This document shows positions 38,357 to 49,669 of a DNA stretch of 64,000 bases, one piece after another. Position 1 is the first letter of the stretch. The number at the start of each line of letters is the position of its first letter. Where the stretch lies: assembly GCA_050084985.1 (NCBI GenBank), contig JBITNC010000001.1:35526001-35590000 (forward strand), read 5' to 3'. This stretch comes from Nageia nagi. Taxonomy: Eukaryota; Pinophyta. The notes under the pieces were generated by a model that did not search any database, had not been told where the DNA came from, and saw nothing but the letters and a program-made list of their open reading frames with translations. Made by a program: the position numbers and the translations under genes.

Positions 38357-40501
38357 TGGTCTACTATTGATCGATATAGTGTAACCTCAAGAGTTTGGTC
38401 TAGTCATGTTCTCCACTTCTCACAACAATAGGTTCCTTGAAAAATAGAATATGGTGGGAATGCACTTATGTAAATCTTCTACTTAATCTTTAGGTTATAG
38501 GGCAGCTCCTATCTATGTTTAAGGTCAAAAGTAATAGGAAAGAGATAAAACAGTAAAGAGTAATAGGAAAAAGATAAATAAACAAGTAATTAAAATGGAA
38601 AATTTACAATCCAAGCATTACAATATAGATGACAATCCATAGCCAAGATTAAGAATAGCAAACTACCTCACCCTTGGAGTCTTGCAATCACTATACACAA
38701 CCATAATTTGAATAAAACATTTCATACATAATATTCACAAAAGTAATAATAACCACTTTGTTGCAAGAAGGAAAAGCATTTGTCTCTTTGTATTATCATA
38801 TATGAATTACTCTTATAGATTAGGGAAAATTTGTTAGAATATCCAACTATTCTAATTTCAAAAACTAGCTATTTATACAACTTCCTCCCTTTCTGGGTGG
38901 TTGGATCTCATTAACACTAGTATTGAATGAAACAACTACAATAGTGTTATTTACATAAATGTTACAACTATGCTAGATTTTATAATATACAAGTTTAAAT
39001 CAACATCAACTATCCAAATTTTTTGAATCTTTTAAGGATTTATAACTTCCAATCAACCATGTCCATAAAGTTGTAATCTTTGTAACATGTCATTGACTGC
39101 TCCTTCTACCCTATAGCTAATTGAGTTTAGAATTGTTATTGATTGAAAGCAATACTATTGTAGATTGAGTAGTTTTTTGATTGCATATTGATTGATATGA
39201 TTTGATTGTTTGCTTTATTAGTCTCCATCTACTCCTCTACAATCTTTATGATGTATACTATTGATATTAGTAATTAGAGTAGTGATGGTTGGTAGATATT
39301 ATGTATGATTAGATCAAGAAGAACTACCATTGTTATGTGGAAATGAGTTGATTTGACACATTAATAGGGCCTAGGGTTCAAACACTTAAGATGAAGTGGA
39401 CCCAGGTGTTCTTTCTCATACATTACTCTTCTATTCCCTTGGTGGGCTCTTTATTCTTCTTTTAGCTTTATTGATGATCTAGTTTCCTCCAAGACCTACT
39501 AATTTTTACTAAAATTTGTGACATCATCCTCCAAAATCCTTAGGCACTATTTTCATTTGATCAAGACTCATTGATTTTTGTTGAAACTTTTGACATCATC
39601 CTTTAAAATCCTTGGGCACTATTTTGATTTGATCAAGACCCACTAATTTTTACTAAACTTATGACATCATCCTTTAAAATCCTTAAGCTCTATTGATGAT
39701 TTGGTTTTCTCTATGACCCATTAATTTTTCAAAAAAATGTGATGTCATGCTTTGAAATCCCTTGGTACTATTGATGATTTAGTTTTCTCTAGATCCTATT
39801 GATTTTCTCAAAAAAATGTGATGTCATGCTTTGAAATCCCTTGATACTATTAATGATTTGATTTTCTCTAGGAATCATTGATTTTTGTAAAAAAATGTGA
39901 TTTCATTTTTGAAATCACCAAGCTCTATCAATGATCTTCAAGAATCTACAATGCCTGCTATTTGTTCTAGGACTTGCTTTTTTGATTGAAAATTGTGATG
40001 TCATGCTTTGAAATCCCTAGGCTCTATTTGCATTTTTTCAGAAGTTGAACTCTACATATATATACAAGTCTTGGACTATCATGTTAATGATTCCTAAATA
40101 CTCTAAGGTGACAAATATGATTTTGGGCAATTTTGATACATGACTTGTTGGGTGCATTTGGAGAAATGATTGATTTTTAGGTATTCTAACTTATGGTTAT
40201 TAAAAAGTAAAAGAAATTAAGATAATCTCTAAGTGGCCCTTATTTACATATTTATTGGGTATTGAAGAAAGACAAAACTCCTGGATAACTTTATTTACAA
40301 AATAATTTCTAACACTCTAGGGAATAGGAATGTGAATAGGGGGAAAGGTTTAAACAATACAAGACATGAAGACTCTAAAAGAATGGTGATTTCTTGGATA
40401 CACTTATATACATAGCTTTTAGGTATTAAGGCAAATGAAATAATAAAGAATAAACAATAGTAAGATTACCCAAATTTTGAGTATTATTTTGGAAGAAAAC
40501 A
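38357..40501 (-). repeat. Element B: 5' LTR
   Basis: About 2.15 kb, colinear with the left LTR. Its tandem array lies at about 39470-40030 and carries matching TGAYRTCAT sites near 39518, 39591, 39661, 39738, 39818 and 39987, with one mutated copy near 39898. Confidence 0.85.
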
Positions 40502-42055
40502 ATGGTATAGTCTCCTCCTCTATATCATAGCTATCCTTATAGATCCCTGATTTTGACATCCTTTTGCTTTATGAGCTTGTGTAGCTAGGCTATGTTAGTT
40601 TAAGATCCTCATCATCTACATATAAATCATATATCAATATTGCATGCATTTTACAATAAAAGTAAAAAAATATATATAAGATAAAAAAGAATAGATACAT
40701 CATCATCCTCCTTATCTTTGGACAATCTGTGTCTCTCTTTATGTCAAGCTCATACTCATCTAATCCAAGTGAGTCTCCTCATTATCATTGTGACTACATC
40801 TAGCATCCTATCACATGTGTTGTCTATGTCATGTGAGCCTCATATTGATGGTGTGTACCCTATGTCCTATCTTGTAATGCCTCCTCTATGTTAGATGCAT
40901 CTCCCTCATCCTTGAGTTGGTCTACTTGATATATGCTTAGGTGATGAGGAGCATGTCCTCACCACTAGTCCATGTAGTCCTTAGTATGCTCATGATCGAT
41001 CTATATCCAGGTCATTCCCTTTAAAAATTGAGTCCTTATTGGGGGATGTCCACTTGAAATCCTAATCTAGCACTAGGCTCATAGTCCTTGGTAGATCCCT
41101 GTATGATAGTAGTGTACTACTATCTTGCAATCATTTGGTATCCCTTGCTATATTACTAAACTATAGAGTACCCTCTTAGTCAATATGGCTCAACCAATGC
41201 TCTATTGCTTGGATGTATGTTAAATGTCTCACCCAAGCTAACTCATGTATGTCCTTGATCCACTTTAGGGATATCTATATGGATGCCATGCATCTATGAC
41301 TCTTTGAGTGTGTTGAGTCATATCCTCCATCCCTTTAGGTAACATAAAGAAAGTTAAGGGCATGTGTAGTCACCCATTCTACCATGTGGGCACATCATCT
41401 TGGTAGATCCTATGGTAGAGAGGTGGGTCTAGAGATGCCTATATGATCATAGGCCCATAGCTAATATCATGGAATGAGCGACTTATCTCCCCCCTCTCAC
41501 CACCTCAGCAAATGCATATAAATCATGGTATAGCTATGCTAAAATAGTCTAGGCACCATGCATATCATTGCTCATGTTGGACCATATCCATGATGATAAG
41601 CACCATCCCCATTGAGAATGTCTTGCTACTTTTGTCTAGGTAGATAATAGCATCTAGTAGGTAAGTAATAAGGAGACTCAATCATAGGTTATCCCATGTT
41701 GGAGGATCCTTTGATACACATCTCATCAAGGAAACTCCCCTCTTACTTTGGTTCACCTCATCTAAGCTCATGATCCACATAGCCCACTCCTTTGCTCATT
41801 CCATGCTATGAACGGGGACCATGTTCACCAACTTACCTTTATAGGTAGCCTAGTGATCCTATAGATATCCTTAAGAGTCATTGTAATTCCCTATAGGTAA
41901 GTGAAAGGTGTTGGAATTTGGATCCCACCTTTCCATCAAACTATAAACATATCCCGATCATGATAGATGTAATTGATAAAGGCTAGATAGCTCAAGGAAA
42001 TAGCCTTGAGTGTGCTCTAGCTCTCATTTGATTGGGGCCATTGTTGAGCAATCAT
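40502..42055 (-). pseudogene. Antisense plant mobile domain (PMD) gene, N-terminal part
   Basis: Minus-strand remnant of a plant mobile domain (aminotransferase-like, PMD) protein. A start at 42055 reads MIAQQWPQSNES, one stop, then STLKAISLSYLAFINYIYHD. The diagnostic part is at about 41800-41960: ERWDPNSNTFHLPIG, then MTLTLKDIYRITRLPIKGKLV across a small frameshift. This is the F-H-L-P-x-G-E-M-T-x-T-L-x-D core of PMD proteins. Further on, AKEWAMWIMSLDEV and LLDAIIYLDKSSKTFSMG match later blocks. Known PMD proteins act in the nucleus in genome stability and silencing, and PMDs also occur inside gypsy and Mutator-like transposons. It runs antisense to element A and is cut by element B. Confidence 0.78.
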
Positions 42056-42970
42056 AAATGTAGTACTCTTCTCAAAAGCCTATATATACTAGCTATGATC
42101 TTGGTACAAAACACATAAAAATTAATATTAGTTTCTATTATTAATGCATTTTTTGAGTTTTGCAGAATAGTAAAAGAGGACTACCCATATCTGAACTAGG
42201 GTAGAAGGGACTACCAATGACCCTCTTCCTATATAGAAAACTAATAATAATTTATGTGTAGGGTATATAGAAAAGAATAACCTAATCATAGAGGTATAAA
42301 TATAAAAAATAGTGCTAAAAGACAAAAATAAAGAAAGGTATTCTAATGGGTAAAACCTTGGATATAGGATACCAAACTTACAAGAAAACTATGTAAAAAG
42401 AAAACATACTAAAAAAACTAAGAATGCACCAAAGAAAGATAGGTAAAGATGATTTACCTATGACCAATAGGAGAGTTTATCACTAGAGTAGCTTTGTGTC
42501 CCTCTTAGCATGTAATCAGTAAAGCCATGATAGGGAGTTGTGAAAAAAAGCAAAGGTAAATCACAAGTTTATAGTAGCAAAATTAGAAACAAGCATTGCC
42601 TTACAAGCTCTTAAAAATATAAGCAAGTGATAACAAAATGGAGGTCAACCCTCTTTTATAAGATTTCAAGGGCACATATCCCTAGATAGTCTTGATTTGT
42701 ATACCTATGAATTACGAATAGGTCAATAGAATAGTCAATTAGAATTAGCTAAGAAATACACCATTGTTTTAGAGTTTTTAGTTTTTAAAAACTCCTTAAG
42801 AAAAGGACCACCTACAACCTTCTTTTGTCATGCTTTAAGGACTTTCAATGGTGTGCTTATGTCAAAGTAAAATTGCTTGGATTCCTTGTTTTGTCAAATT
42901 GAACATCCTAATTTGTTGGATAGGATGGAGAGTTATTTATATGGCTATATTTGGATCATATTTTGTTATA

Positions 42971-43320
42971 TGCCTCTTGGCATAGAGTTTTAGTTCTCAT
43001 CATCATATTATGCCTCTTGGTGTAGAGTTTTAGCTCTTTCATCATATTATGCCTCTTAGCATAGAGTTTTATCTCTCATCATTATATTTTGCCTCTTGGT
43101 ATAGAATTTTAGCTTTTATCATCATATTATACCTCTTGGCATAGAGTTTCAACTCTCATCATCATATTATACCTCTTGTCATAGAGTTTTAGCTCTCATT
43201 ATCATATTATGCCTCTTGGTGAGAGGTTTAGCTCTATCATCATATTATACCTCTTGGTGTAGAGTTTTGGCTCTCATCATCATATCATAGCCTTGGTGTG
43301 GAGTTGAGCTCCCATTCTAT
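42971..43320 (+). repeat. Element A 3' region: 40-bp tandem array
   Basis: About nine units with the core GCCTCTTGGYRTAGAGTTTT followed by AGCTCTCATCATCATATTAT. It lies downstream of the antisense gene and before the second array. Related but longer units occur in the same place in element C. Confidence 0.9.
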
Positions 43321-43375
43321 TACAATATGCTATTTCACTTGTGTTGTCATTGTGTCTGTGGTCTGTTGGTATGTG

Positions 43376-43505
43376 TGGTCATGTGTTGTCATGTGTGGCC
43401 ATGTGTGGTCATGTGTTGTCATGTGTGGTCATTTGTGATATATTTATCATGTGTGGTCATGTGTTGTCATTTATGGTCATTTGTTGCCATCTGTGGTCAT
43501 GTGTT
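43376..43505 (+). repeat. Element A 3' region: short TGTGGTCATG-type array
   Basis: Ten to twelve copies of a 10-11-bp unit (CATGTGTGGT, CATGTGTTGT). The overlapping open frames encode only Cys/His/Val-rich repeats and are not genes. The array sits at the same relative place as the GACAAGACATGATAACACA-type array of element C. Confidence 0.9.
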
Positions 43506-43729
43506 GTTAGTATCATGATAAGGAGAAGATTGAAAAACATCATTATAAGGAGTTTTCTCAATCCATATATAGCTTTTATAGGTTTTGCTTATTACAATCT
43601 TTGTTGGAATTTAGAATGATTAGTGTTGGTATTATGCTTATCAATATCCTATTAAAACTTTATTTCTATGACATCTTAATTGGTACTTTGGATGAAAAAT
43701 ATCAATGCAACTAGTGATATCAATTCTCC

Positions 43730-43746
43730 ATCCAAAGTGGGGCAAT
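43730..43746 (+). other. Element A: polypurine tract
   Basis: CCAAAGTGGGGCAAT directly before the 3' LTR. The core CCAAAGTGGGGCA is identical to the tract of element C, which indicates strong conservation of this priming site in an otherwise diverged pair. Confidence 0.85.
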
Positions 43747-44531
43747 ATTTATCATATAAAATTTATTTATACATTTAGATAAATACATTTGCTTACACTA
43801 ATACATGATAGAATATTTAATTTAATGATATCAATGTTTATCTTGAATATAATCATAATATCAATAATTGTCTTCAATATTAATATGTATTATGGACTAA
43901 CCCTATTTATGTAGGTACAACCAACCTAAGGAGTAGGTCATATTATTATCTATATAAATAGGGATCTAATAGTAAGTCCACATCAAGGAGATACATGATC
44001 CCATATCTAGTATTGGTGGTGGCAATCCTTTAGGTGTCTTTTGATATCACCATTCAAGGCTATGGTTTTGTACTTCCTTATGTAAGCTATTTGACAATGA
44101 TGATTTATCTAGATATCATATCACTGATCAAAACATCTATATGCAAATTACTGAACTTGATTTGAAAGTAAAGAGCATTATAACGTATGCCATCAGCATT
44201 CCTTATTTATTCCAAATACACCATGATGCTCCTTCTATACAACATATAGATCCCTTTCCATGATCCTATTTTCATTGCATTTTAGGTTATAGCTTCTAGA
44301 GCAAGATTTCTCTATCATTTCACATATCAAACACATCATCATTCCTTTAGTGTCAGGTACATTTCATAAGGTAAGACAAAATTATAGTTCTTGCTTGGTA
44401 TTGCTATTCTCATTCTAAGTGGTTATGTTCTTCACCTACTATCTGTATGGTCTAAATTGCTTAGCTTGAAATAGGGCATTTTGGGTTTTGTAATTGTTTA
44501 TTTATTTGCTTACTCAAAATATTTGTAAATA
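43747..44531 (+). repeat. Element A: 3' LTR
   Basis: About 785 bp, aligning with 22097-22888. It ends TTTGTAAATA, one base from the expected CA end. The TATA motif CTATATAAATAGGG is at 43950-43963. Confidence 0.88.
43950..43963 (+). promoter_or_regulatory. Element A 3' LTR: conserved TATA box
   Basis: CTATATAAATAGGG, identical to the copy in the 5' LTR. If active, it would drive transcription rightward out of the element. Confidence 0.55.
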
Positions 44532-47500
44532 GTCTACTTTTTCAATAAATAAGATTTAGGTGGCACTTTTGGATTATTTAACCTTTCATAGCTATCATTT
44601 TCTTTATTTTTTCTATAATATTTTACTTTTAGCTATAGTTTTTACCCTTTTTACCATCATGTTTAACTCTCCTATAAAATTGTGTCCCTCATTATCCACC
44701 AACCATCATTTTTATATTGAAATGTATTATTTCCTAGTATTTTATCATTTTTTACCTCATAATGTTACTTAGATTGGGTGGACTAGGCATGGTTTAGAGG
44801 CCTTATTTTTATGCCCCAATTTGAAATAGATTCCAATTTATTGGACTATATTATATTTTTTTATGATATCAAACAAGCATGATTTTATGTGGTTACAAAA
44901 TCAAGGAGCTTTTCCTTTGGTATTTCTCCTATAGAAATAAGTTGGTTCATTGGTTTACCACATCATGGTGATGATGTATTTGAAGTTACATTGAAAGCTC
45001 TCTTGTCTCAAGAAGAGGGAAACCTACCATAGTTCAAATTGATTCAAATGATAATTTATTTTTAAAATTTTATTTTAATTAACTTTGTCTATTAATTTAT
45101 AACTTAAAGTTACTTTATTAATTATTTGCATCCTTTTTATGCAAAATATTGAAACAAAGAGGAATAGTGTACAAAATTTTTTTAATGATTACTTCAAAGC
45201 AATCTATGAATTTTTTCAATCCAAAATTATTTTACAAGGTAGAAAATTAGATATTCTATTATGGTCCATAGGTTTACATCTTTTGTTCATTGAGTGGTCA
45301 AAAATTTGATGGATTTTCATATATTTCAAATAGAATTAAATGTGATCTGACCTTGTCCATTCAAAATGATAGTAGTTATGTGACATGTACAAATTACATT
45401 TTGGATTTTTATTATGAAGCTTTTCACAATATAATAAATACAAATCTAATTACAACAACATTGGATTCACAAATGAGTGCACTAGCTTTACCAACTGAAG
45501 GAAATTTAGGCATTTACAAATAATAATTATTTCATATTTTAAGTTAACATGTTTGAATCTAAAAAATTCTTTAAAATTTTAAAATATTAACAAAATTATA
45601 TTATTTTAGCATCAGGCATAACAAACATCAAAGCAAAGGGAAACAACACTTAGAGGAGTTCATCTTGACATAGTGGTGATAACAGTCTATAGACACTTCT
45701 AGTTCATTAATATTTAGAAGATCGAGTACTAGGAGGAAAAGGAATGTATCACCTCCTATTACAAGTATTTTTTTACTATAGCTAACATATTTTTTAATTA
45801 ATTATATATATTAATTTAAATTTTTTAACATATTGTTATGGTTGTAGGAGAAGGTAATGTTGTTAATTCATAGGATGAGCTATCATGAAAGGAACTTCAA
45901 ATTTTGAGGTTGGGCAAGAAGTTCAATTCATTAAAGGTTCAAAATAATAAAGGCAATATTATATTTTTTTGTACACCTATGTATTATAATGGTGCTATTG
46001 TATGATAACATGTTACTACTATGTGGTAGCCTGGTGTACATGTAGGTACATTATGCACATTGCAAGTAGCATTTGGCACCATATAATAGCAGCATGTAAT
46101 TGCTTGGTAGAACCACATCACCATGTGTATATTTTATTTCTTCATCTTTATAAATTGAATTTAAGTCTATAAATATATGTTTCCACATAGTTCTTATTCT
46201 AGTTACCATAATTCTAGATCAAGATATGGAAGATTCACCTAATCTATTAATTCAAGCTACAACCTCTACATATCCATCAAGTAAATATTTTTGGAATTTT
46301 ATCTAATAGAAATAAGTTTATATTTCATAATATAAATTTTTTGATACATTTGGTAGGTCAAGTTCTCAAAAAAGGAGGTCACCCATGCCTCCACCACCTG
46401 TTCCATGTTTAGTCTCCACAAGAAGAGTAGGAAAATGAATAATTTGTAAAAGAATTATCCTTCCATGAGCTACAAAATGGTTAACCTATAAAGATGTCTT
46501 ATTTTCTTGATCTTGAATTGGATGATGTACAAAGTGTTTGCATTACTGATTAATGAATTATATAATTAGATGTGGATTATTTAGGGATTGATAGTGGTTC
46601 AAATCCTCAGTTGAGAACCCATGATATTATTTAGAGTCAAGTTAATATTTATCATCCTCAATAGATAAGTATTGCACCACATACACAAAACATGTAGGAA
46701 AATGTTGGTAAAATATATGATGAACTCACATACTTTTCCTTAAATGCACTTGTTTCAAATGATGATTTGGTATATCTAAATGACATTGTACTAGATAATG
46801 TTAATACTTTAAAGATGTGAGAAGTATAGGAAAAAGAATTGATAAAGGAAATTAATACCTATTATCACAATCATTCTCAACATGATTCTTTGTATAAATT
46901 GGTTGAGAATGAACTTGCAAAAATAGAAAGTTTAAGGGTTTAATCACAAGTAGTTTCAATCAATGTACAAAGTGGATATGATGATAATATAATGGGTATT
47001 ATGTGTAACCATTTAAAAAATTAAATGCAAAAGCTCAAGCTTATTTTGACCTTTGGTCAAGGATGAAAATTTGGTAAAGATTACAAAGGCCCAAAATGAA
47101 CAAGTTGAGGTAAAATGTGCTTTCCAATTCTAATGTTTACATATTTTTGTTTTTGTTTTAAAAATCTTTTCGTATTTGTGTTTATGTTTAGAAAATAAAA
47201 ATTTGTTGAGTTGTATGATTTCTATAGTGTTATTTGATTGCAAGTGAGGTATGATAAATTGATAAAGATGTTCAAATATTTAAAATTCATTTGAAAACTA
47301 CAAATAAAAGTGTTAATACTACCATTTAAATGAATGATGAAATGAATCAATTAAAAAAATGAATAATGTTTATATTATGACAATCAAGGAGCATTAGCTT
47401 GATTCATATATTTTATGGAAAGAGAAAACCACTACAAATCTGAGTTTGCTTTCAATAGAAAATGCATCTACCTTAGAATGAAATATATTATCCCATCTTG

Positions 47501-47539
47501 TTGAAGTAGCCAATTTTGTTGGTATTTCATCATAGGAGC

Positions 47540-47740
47540 TAGAGGTTTAGGAGGAGGACAAGGGGGAGAGGTATCTTAATTTGATTTGTTATTATTAAGA
47601 CTTTTTTATTTATAGTATTTTGATAATTTTCATGGTCTTTTATTAGGTGAGCTAGAGAGTTCAAGAGAAAGAGAAGGGGGAGGAATTTGATTTCATATTG
47701 TTGAGACTTTTTTTTATTTATATTACTTTGATAGTTTTTG
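47540..47740. repeat. Tandem duplication of about 100 bp
   Basis: Two adjacent copies share AGGGGGAG followed by TTGATTT, then AAGACTTTTTTATTTAT or GAGACTTTTTTTTATTTAT and TTTGATA. Non-coding. Confidence 0.65.
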
Positions 47741-47804
47741 CTTAGTAATTTAGTGGGTTAAAGTACATTGGTTTAAGACTATTTTTAATACTCTTTCAAA
47801 ATAG

Positions 47805-48140
47805 TTGAATGTTATGTTATGTTTGAAATATTGTATTAGTTCAAATTTAAATAGTTGATATGAAAATGTTATGTTATGTTTGAAATATTGTGTTTATTTA
47901 GATTTAAATAGTTGATATGTAAATGTTATGAATTAGTATTATATTATAGTTGAAATTTATGTAATGGTTGAATGTTATTTTATGTTATAGTTGAATGTAA
48001 TGTTATGTTTGAAATATTGTGTTTGTTTAAATTTAAATAGTTAATATCTAAATATTTGAATGTTATGTTATGGTTGAATATTTTGTTAAGTTTGAAATAT
48101 TATGTTTATTCAAATTTATATAGTTTATATTAAAATATTC
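47805..48140. repeat. Degenerate tandem repeat, about 65-bp period
   Basis: Around five units built from GAATGTTATGTTATG, TTTGAAATATTGTGTTT and AAATTTAAATAGTTGATAT in order, with indels. No coding potential. Confidence 0.8.
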
Positions 48141-48449
48141 AATTTAAAGTGGCTTTCAAAAATATTTTAATTTTTGATAAAAAAAATACTTTATACAAAA
48201 ATAACATGTAACAAATACTTTACACAAAAATATAACTATACTAACTTAAATTATAAGTCAATAATAACATGTACAATGGGATCCAAATAGAAGCGCAAGC
48301 ATAGAGTAATAGAAGGGTGAGAACAAAGTAGAAGAAATGTGGATAAATTATTTTAGAAGAATGATAGATTTTTATTAAGTAAATTGTAGCTTACCAAAGC
48401 TATAATCTTATCAAAATGTAGCCAAACACTATTCAAAATGCGATGAATA

Positions 48450-49660
48450 AACCAAGATTGCAACTTGATCCAAAGCCCTCCAAGGAATGGAAAAGCATGT
48501 TGATATAGAAAAAACCATTCATAGAGAAGGAAATTGAGATGGTACTAGATCCAAAATTCTCTAATTATGAGGTTAGTATTTTGATTTCAAAAAATATAAT
48601 AGAGAAGGAAGAGGAGAGGCTAAAATCAACCCTTATTGGTCACTTTGTGAGAGTAAAACCCCTCTAGATATGATTTGAAGTTGAATGAAAGAAAGATGGA
48701 GTACAAAAGGATGGGTATCCCTAGTTGCTATCCCAAGAGAATATTTATTATTCAAATTTTAGTTTGATGAATATATGCAAAAAGTGATAGAGATGGGTCC
48801 ATGGTTTATTGGGAAGAAAGGATTAGTCATCAAGTGATAGGAGAAAAATTTCTCCCCTAAAAGTAAAAATTTCAACCTCATTCAAACATGATATCACTAC
48901 CTAAAATTCACCCATCTTGTTGGAACCCATGTGTTATAGCTATAATTACAAAAAGTAATCAGATCCCTTATCACAATTGAGTGATCAACAATATTAAAAC
49001 TTAAGTTTTTAGATGCAAAATTTATGGTTAATTTAGATATTTCTAAACCTATGATTAATGAGAGAAAATTATAAATAGAGAATGGAAAAGAATGGATGCA
49101 ACCAATTGTATATGAAAATATATTAGTACAATGCAAAATTTGTAACAATTATGAGCACTATGCAAAAGATTGCCCAAAAAGAAGACAAGGGATAAGAAAG
49201 GAGAGAAAATGAAAAAAATGAAAAGGAAGTCTCAAGATAAATAGAAAGATCATGACTAAAAATTAGTTCAAAAATAAAAATAGAAAAAAATAAAAGAATA
49301 TAACTGAAATGCAAACAAAATGAACCATATTAGAAAAATAGTCAACTTCAAAAGAATTTCATATGAAGAAATCAACCATAACAAACCCTTATGCAATGCT
49401 AACAATTTTAGAAGGAATGAACATAGAAGCAACAAATTATAATACAAATTTTTCAAAAGATGAGATAATAAATATGGAAGTTATAAAGTAACAACAACAT
49501 AATAAGAATAAGGACAAGATGGAATACTATCAAGAAATATACTAAACTCTAGAAAAATAGCAAATGTTGGATAAAGAAATGTAGGGAGATCATCCCTAAG
49601 AAACATTAGAGAGAAACTCATTAAGCATGATATAGTGAATGGAAAGCAATTAACTCTATA
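48450..49660 (+). pseudogene. DUF4283/zinc-knuckle ORF remnant (LINE ORF1-like)
   Basis: A plus-strand remnant of the DUF4283 plus CCHC zinc-knuckle arrangement typical of plant L1-type LINE ORF1 proteins, which bind element RNA. The DUF4283 part is at about 48590-48840: STLIGHFVRVKPPL-like sequence with one stop, then VSLVAIPREYLLFKF, a stop, and YMQKVIEMGPWFIGKKGL. The zinc knuckle at 49132-49173 is intact: C-K-I-C-N-N-Y-E-H-Y-A-K-D-C, followed by PKRRQG. No ORF2 endonuclease or RT was found downstream. It is broken by several stops, so either a dead LINE fragment or a decayed DUF4283 gene. Confidence 0.65.
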
Positions 49661-49669
49661 TCAAATCAA

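Larger units (their letters stand above)
25757..40501 (-). mobile_element. Element B: Ty3/gypsy with dual RNase H, nested in A
   Basis: A minus-strand LTR retrotransposon of about 14.7 kb with long LTRs (25757-27916 and 38357-40501). Sense order is gag, protease, an extra RNase H, RT, RNase H, integrase, then a roughly 3.8-kb extra coding region before the 3' LTR. Two RNase H domains place it near the Tat lineage. The outer boundaries are good to about 10 bp. GTGGT at 25756-25760 and ATGGT at 40502-40506 may be a mutated target duplication but this is not firm. Coding is broken throughout. Confidence 0.85.
22097..44531 (+). mobile_element. Element A: Ty3/gypsy (same family as C), pol-less, hosting nested element B
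   Basis: Direct repeats at 22097-22888 and 43747-44531 are LTRs homologous, in opposite orientation, to the LTRs of element C. Next to the left LTR is a decayed copy of C's primer site; next to the right LTR is C's polypurine tract. Inside are gag (22927-25040), a 3' untranslated region with paired palindromes, an antisense PMD gene and tandem repeats. Protease, RT, RNase H and integrase are absent. The span is 22.4 kb because element B inserted at about 25757. Without B it is about 7.7 kb. Flanking TTCTA/GTCTA is a possible, imperfect target duplication. Confidence 0.85.
44532..48399 (+). other. Unassigned decayed region, possibly old coding sequence
   Basis: No protein recognised. Plus-strand stretches at about 45140-45523 (one 77-residue open segment with FDGFSYISNRIKCDL) and 46480-47040 keep a coding-like look with scattered stops, and TTGTAG-type acceptor-like sites occur near 45849. 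This could be a decayed host gene or transposon. The evidence is weak. Two repeat blocks at its right end are listed separately. Confidence 0.35.

Noticed and set aside
25568-40520. Shared TATAGTCTCCT at 25568 and 40506, as possible target-site or terminal repeat of B
   Set aside because: The left copy is about 190 bp from the LTR end and in the PMD stop region. The similarity is short and does not fit either the LTR termini or a target duplication.
43327-43619. Two overlapping Cys-rich open frames (63 and 92 residues)
   Set aside because: They are translations of the 10-11-bp TGTGGTCATG-type array. The repeated composition explains the Cys/His/Val pattern.
22097-44531. A single giant (22-kb) Ogre-like retrotransposon
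   Set aside because: The interior contains a second LTR pair with its own gag-pol in the opposite orientation, and the antisense PMD gene is interrupted by it. Nesting explains the length.
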